Part shown: piece after piece, positions 59,912 to 64,000 of the stretch
Numbering within the stretch: the first letter of the stretch is position 1
How the letters are laid out: every line of letters begins with the position of its first letter
Source of the DNA: Anaeramoeba flamelloides
Taxonomy: Eukaryota; Metamonada; Anaeramoebidae
Assembly (NCBI GenBank): GCA_027625915.1
Contig: JANTQA010000033.1
Coordinates: forward strand, 9,920,001 to 9,984,000
Length of the DNA: 64,000 nucleotides
Reading direction: 5' to 3'
Translations under genes and position numbers: made by a program
Notes under the pieces: model-generated
What the model was told of the DNA's origin: nothing
The model's database searches: none
The model's input: only the letters and a program-made list of their open reading frames with translations

Positions 59912-60786
59912 CTTTGTAAAAATTAAAAGGATTAAATAATTCAAAGAAAGATTTGAAAAATGAAAAATGGATCAAAATAAATAATTATTGGTGTTGGTTC
60001 ACCAAAAAGATAATTTAACAAAATTCAAGGGTTTTTGTTAAACAAAATAAACTTCATTGAATTTGAATATTGAAATGAATGAGCAGAGTAATCATGAAAA
60101 AAAAATTCCAAAAATTTTTTTTTCATTTGAAATAAGAGATTAACAAACCCGAATCAAATCTTCGAGTAAATTTAAAAGCAAATTCCAAAAAAATTTTGCA
60201 GAAAATTGAAATTGAAAAATGAAGTAAAAAACTGATTATTAAATGCACCAGTCTTGCTTTTAAATGCTTTTTTTCTAAATGAATTATTTATTTTTAAAAA
60301 GTTTGATCCATTTTTCTTCCTCTTTGAATAGTTTTTTATCGTAAAGATAAGATCAAATTATCAAAAATAATTATTTTCATATAAGAAGAAAGAAATCTTA
60401 TTACCTACAAAAGAAATGTACAAAAATAGACTTTTTAAATAAAATCAGTATTTCGAAAAAAAAAAGTAGTATAAAAAATCTACTTAATTTCAAAAAAATA
60501 ATAATAATGATTGTAAACTTGTAAAAAAATATATTATATTCATGATTTATTAGACATCCTAGATAATTTTTTCTTTTTATCAATCAAAAAAATAAGATAA
60601 AAAACAACCAAACCATTGAATTAAAAAGTCTCCGAAATACTTTTTTAAGAGCTAGAAAAATCGAATTATAATCTAAAGAAATACTTTTTAAGTAAATTGT
60701 TTTTTTTTTTTTGATGAATAATTACAAAGCCAAATCTTGATTTTTTCAGTGAGTTATTAATAACCCAAAAAATTCAAAGTTTTAAA

Positions 60787-60986
60787 TACAGTTAGTTTCA
60801 CTTTTAAGGCACGAACTTTCAACGAAATTTAAGGCACAAAAAAATCTCAAATTAAGGCACAAAATTTGAATTTTTTTTTTTACAATTTATTTTTACTAGA
60901 ATTTGAATTTTGTGCCTTAATTTGAGATTTTTATTGTGCGTTAAATTTCGTTTAAAGTTTATGCCTTAAAAGTGAAACTGACTGTA
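60787..60986. mobile_element. Family C palindromic MITE, copy 4
   Basis: 200 bp, TACAGTTAGTTTCACTTTTA to TAAAAGTGAAACTGACTGTA, arms with AAGGCAC boxes. Closest by eye to copy 1 at 6771. Confidence 0.75.
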
Positions 60987-62480
60987 TTTTTTACTGTTAT
61001 TTCTCAAAATTTAAAATATTTTCAAACAAATATTATTAAAAATAATCAATAATTACCTAATAACCTATATTTAATTTTAGCATTTCATTTTTTATATTCT
61101 TAATATTTAGAAAAGATAAGTTACTTAATATTTTAAATTTGAAGAAATTTAATAAATTAAGATAATAAAATAAATAACCAATTTTGCTTATCTTTAAGGA
61201 TTCAATATTTGTTTTATTATTCTTGTATTTTTAAAATAAAAGATTAAATTTTAAATGTTTTTTATTTATACAAACGAACATATAAATTAATAAAAGTGAA
61301 AAATCATAAAAATAGTAATTTTTACAAATTTTTCTATTACTTTTTTTATCAAAAAAAAAAAAAAAACAAACAAAAAGTAAAAGATCTTTTATACAGAAAA
61401 TTTAATTGAGAAAAATGAATTCTTTTAAAAATGATTACTAATTTCTCTAAAGATGAAAAATAGTCTTTTTGATCGGGTTTAATTGAAAGCTTGTAAAAAT
61501 AAGTATTCTATTAACCTTTTTTTTTCTTTTCTTTTTTTTCTATTTTTGGGGGTCGGGTAATGTGATTTATGGATCATTTAGTTTTCCAAAAAAAAATAAA
61601 AATAGATGTTTCGATTTCTAACTTAAATATATTATTACGAAATAATAATAAACTAAAATTCAAAATTTCTAACATGGTTAAAACAGTACAAACAATTACA
61701 TTAATACAGTTTCTTATCAAATTGGTAATAAAGATTTTATTCTTGACAAATATGAAAATTATTTTTTTATCTTTAAGTTTTTTTTTTTTGATTTCCTTTT
61801 TTGAATTACGTTGCTATTTTGTTAGATCAGAAATAATTTTTTTGAACTGTTTGTTTTAGGTTAAAGCTGAGTTCTTTTGAATAAAATTATTCAAATAAAA
61901 ATAGTTGATGGTATCTATATAAGGCAAATCACACATCTAATTTATAATATTATATTTTTTTTGATTTATTTTCAATTCTTGTTATTTTTAATGGTTCATT
62001 CTCTTTTTAAATTTTCGATTAATATTTGTTTATTTTTTATTTTGCGAGTATTGCAATTTATAAATATTTGTTAAATTTAATATTTCAATTAGTGGTTTAC
62101 ACTAATTTGGTATAACTTTTATAACAGATTAAAATATTTTTTTTATATAAATTGAATTTAGGTGTGTTAAAATTTTATTATTGGGGTTTACTGTTATGAC
62201 ATTTAATATTTATCTCGTTTGGAAAATTTCTGAATAAAATTTATATATTCTTTGATAGAATAATAAAAATTAATTCTGTGCTTTTTTTTTTTTTTCTTTT
62301 TTTTTTTCATAAATGATAATTGTAATATCAAAATAAAATTAATATAAGAGTTTTTATTCAGATAAAATTTCAAGATCACAATTTGGTTTCAAACTTTTCC
62401 ACAAATATTCAAAAAGAAAAAACGGCTGATAATAAATTTTGTAGATTTTTGTAGATTCTCGACATTTGTAGATTTTTTCA

Positions 62481-62535
62481 GGGTGGTAATTGTACTAGGG
62501 AAACACCTGACCTAGGTTCGATTTCCATTAAGACC
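62481..62535 (+). ncRNA. tRNA-like stretch (possible tRNA-derived SINE head)
   Basis: TGGTAATTG near 62484 resembles a Pol III A box, and ACCTAGGTTCGATTTCC about 30 bp later resembles a B box with one extra base. CACCTGACCTAGGTTCGAT reads like the 3' half of a tRNA. But the T stem pairs badly and no acceptor stem can be drawn, so it is not a working tRNA. A tRNA-derived SINE or tRNA pseudogene is possible. Confidence 0.25.
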
Positions 62536-62868
62536 ATTAATTTTTTGAGAAAATTAATGGAAAATTAAAAATAATATACATTTCCTTTGCAAATATCAGC
62601 CATTTTAAACCAAGATTAAAAATAAGTCAGTATAAATGAAGTGTCTCTCTTCGCTAAAACAATATTTATCATTTTCAAGCAGACTGTGAAAAAAAAATTG
62701 TCTTCAAATGTCGGGAATCTATAAATATCTACATTTTACCAATTTTCCCGAAAAACAAGAAAAAATTTCAAATATTTTGAGAGACAGATTTTTTAAAACC
62801 TTATTTTGATTATTTGTTACTTAAATATTATCTTTTTGTGTGTGCTAAAAATTACCGGAAAGAAACCT

Positions 62869-63062
62869 TCAGTATAAGATTTAAGGCAAAAACTTTAAAC
62901 CAAAATTAATGCACAGAAAAATTCAAAATTTAAGTGTCCAAATTTGGGTTATAAAAAATAAATTGAATAAAAAAAAATTCAAAATAATCTGCCTTAATTT
63001 TTGAATTTTTTATGCAATAATTTTTGTTGAAATTTTGTACCTTTAATACCTTACTAACTGTA
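62869..63062. mobile_element. Family C MITE, diverged copy
   Basis: Begins CAGTATAAGATTTAAGGCAA and ends CTTTAATACCTTACTAACTG then TA. The box order (AAGGC, AATGCAC, central TA-rich part, inverted CCTTAAT, GTACCTTTAA) follows family C with many changes. About 194 bp. Confidence 0.5.
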
Positions 63063-63896
63063 ATCAAATGCTCTTAGTTTTTTTTTACCAACAGGGTGAT
63101 TAATATTAACATCCATAGAGGTTCTCAAATTCAAGAATAAATGATTTCTTGGAATAAGGAGTAAAAAATGAATAAAAAAACAAATTGATATAAAAACTTT
63201 TATTGTTTTTAATATTCAAATAAAAAGATGGTATAATCAGATCAATCTTTTTTTTTCAGGTGAAGTTTTACTCTTAACTAATTTTAAGAATTTTATAATC
63301 TAATCAATAATATACAACAAGAATAGCACAATACCCACAAATACATTCAAGATTTTTTAGGAACTTTCCGACTGACAGTCTGCAAGATTTCAGTTTATGA
63401 TATTTTATTAATATTTTTTCAAATTTCAAATACTTGATCCAAACTTTTATAAGCCAAAAAAAGGGTAAAAAATAATAATTAACCAAAGATAACATTTGAA
63501 ATTGAATTGAAATTTTTGAAAGTTTTCAAAAAGAAAAATATTTGTTTACTTTTAGAAACCTGAGAATCTTTTTTTTATGAATTCCAAAAAGAGGACAGTT
63601 AATCTATTACACGTTTGTAAATTTTTACTTGTCATAACTTTTTAAATTGAAAGTTGTTTTATTTTGATCTTGTAATTTCCTTTCAAAATTTTGGAACAAT
63701 TTCAATAAGAAAAGTTTTATAAAGGAAAAAAAGTGACTACAATTTTTGTGGAATTATTATGGTGTTTCAATCAGTAAAAGATCATTTTTTTCTTTGTTTC
63801 TTTGAAAATTTCAATTAATACAATTTTTATTCCCCCAAACAAAAATTGAATAAATAAAAAAGCAATTTCTTTTCTTTTTCATTTACACTCCCAAAC

Positions 63897-64000
63897 ATGA
63901 CAACCAACACTCTTGAAATCGAGAACCAAAATCAAGAAGGCTTGAAAGAAATCGAAGATATAATAAAAAGGTTCAAAATCCAGCCAGGGTTTATTGGTCT
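63897..64000 (+). CDS. Start of a roadblock/LC7-like protein, cut by window end
   Basis: ATG at 63897 opens a frame to the window edge (34 complete codons): MTTNTLEIENQNQEGLKEIE then DIIKRFKIQPGFIG. A short leader followed by an amphipathic helix and then P/G-F-I-G resembles the start of roadblock/LC7 dynein light chains (consensus about E..LKRI....GV.G). Members are dynein light chains or Ragulator/MglB-like GTPase regulators. Base use is much less AT-rich than upstream, supporting a real gene. With so little sequence the family call is tentative. Confidence 0.5.
   Translation, partial: MTTNTLEIENQNQEGLKEIEDIIKRFKIQPGFIG

Larger units (their letters stand above)
59912..63896. other. 4 kb divergent intergenic region
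   Basis: Lies between the starts of the E2 gene (-) and the roadblock-like gene (+), so both promoters should be here. It contains one intact and one diverged family-C palindrome and a tRNA-like stretch. Frames at 60401-60583, 61569-61859 and 61877-62074 are low-complexity. The last 60 bp before 63897 are T/C-rich, a plausible 5' leader. Confidence 0.45.

Noticed and set aside
59615-59944. Stand-alone membrane protein gene upstream of the E2
   Set aside because: The frame splices in phase into the E2 core at 59619/59483, and its acidic end matches UBE2Q leaders. It is better explained as exons 1-2 of the E2 with an intron retained.
61569-62074. Two consecutive plus-strand frames upstream of the last gene
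   Set aside because: Ile/Leu/Phe-rich products follow from T- and A-runs; no family similarity, no codon shift from background and no consistent splice link to the roadblock-like gene.

Overview
This window looks like nuclear DNA of a free-living, probably amoeboid protist. It is very AT-rich, with poly-A/T runs everywhere. Genes are few: seven are supported in 64 kb, the last cut by the window edge. Introns are GT-AG, U-rich and very uneven in size (about 100 nt to about 4.8 kb). Gene content fits: a cAMP-receptor-like GPCR, a BTB/BACK protein, a GPR1/FUN34/YaaH acetate carrier and large ubiquitin enzymes. Anaeramoeba or a relative is my best guess, from sparse genes, AT bias, BTB genes and an acetate carrier. 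Amoebozoa or Heterolobosea cannot be excluded from sequence reading alone.

Layout: 1.7-2.8 kb (-) two-exon GPCR; 9.4-10.6 kb (-) three-exon acetate-transporter family protein; 16.0-16.6 kb (+) small coiled-coil protein; 25.0-36.1 kb (+) three-exon giant deubiquitinase of the USP9X/fat-facets type, about 2943 aa; 37.5-39.0 kb (-) BTB-BACK protein with an alpha/beta C-terminal domain, convergent with the deubiquitinase; 44.3-50.8 kb (+) probable four-pass membrane protein whose first intron is packed with transposons; 55.7-59.9 kb (-) six-exon UBE2Q-type E2 enzyme; 63.9 kb (+) the start of a roadblock/LC7-like gene running off the window. Splice junctions were worked out by hand. In the GPCR, transporter, deubiquitinase and E2 each junction keeps the frame and restores a conserved family motif, which is the main support for those models.

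The rest is mostly mobile DNA, named here by letter. A: terminal inverted repeats of type CTGGTATTTGAATAATAAA plus AAAATTTTCACTTC, about 0.15-0.5 kb. B: inverted ends ATTCCAAAAATTTGGACACA, 0.55 and 1.1 kb. C: near-perfect 199-200 bp palindromes beginning TACAGTCAGT and ending in TA, Tc1/mariner-MITE style. D: about 0.6-0.67 kb, ends TAAACT..TTTTTCA..GTGACTCAC. E: an inverted pair around the transporter gene. F: a roughly 0.3 kb segment in two copies. G: a short AATGAAAATTTTGTTC module. P: mosaic, palindrome-rich modules next to LINE remnants. There is also a TA-flanked 479 bp element, a large foldback element, and several LINE 3' remnants recognised by a C-terminal CPLC..H..C finger and, in one copy, an RT YTDD motif.

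Three of the seven genes (deubiquitinase, BTB-BACK, E2) belong to ubiquitin pathways. Nothing in the sequence shows co-regulation, so I treat their nearness as chance. I saw no CRISPR array, rRNA or convincing functional tRNA.
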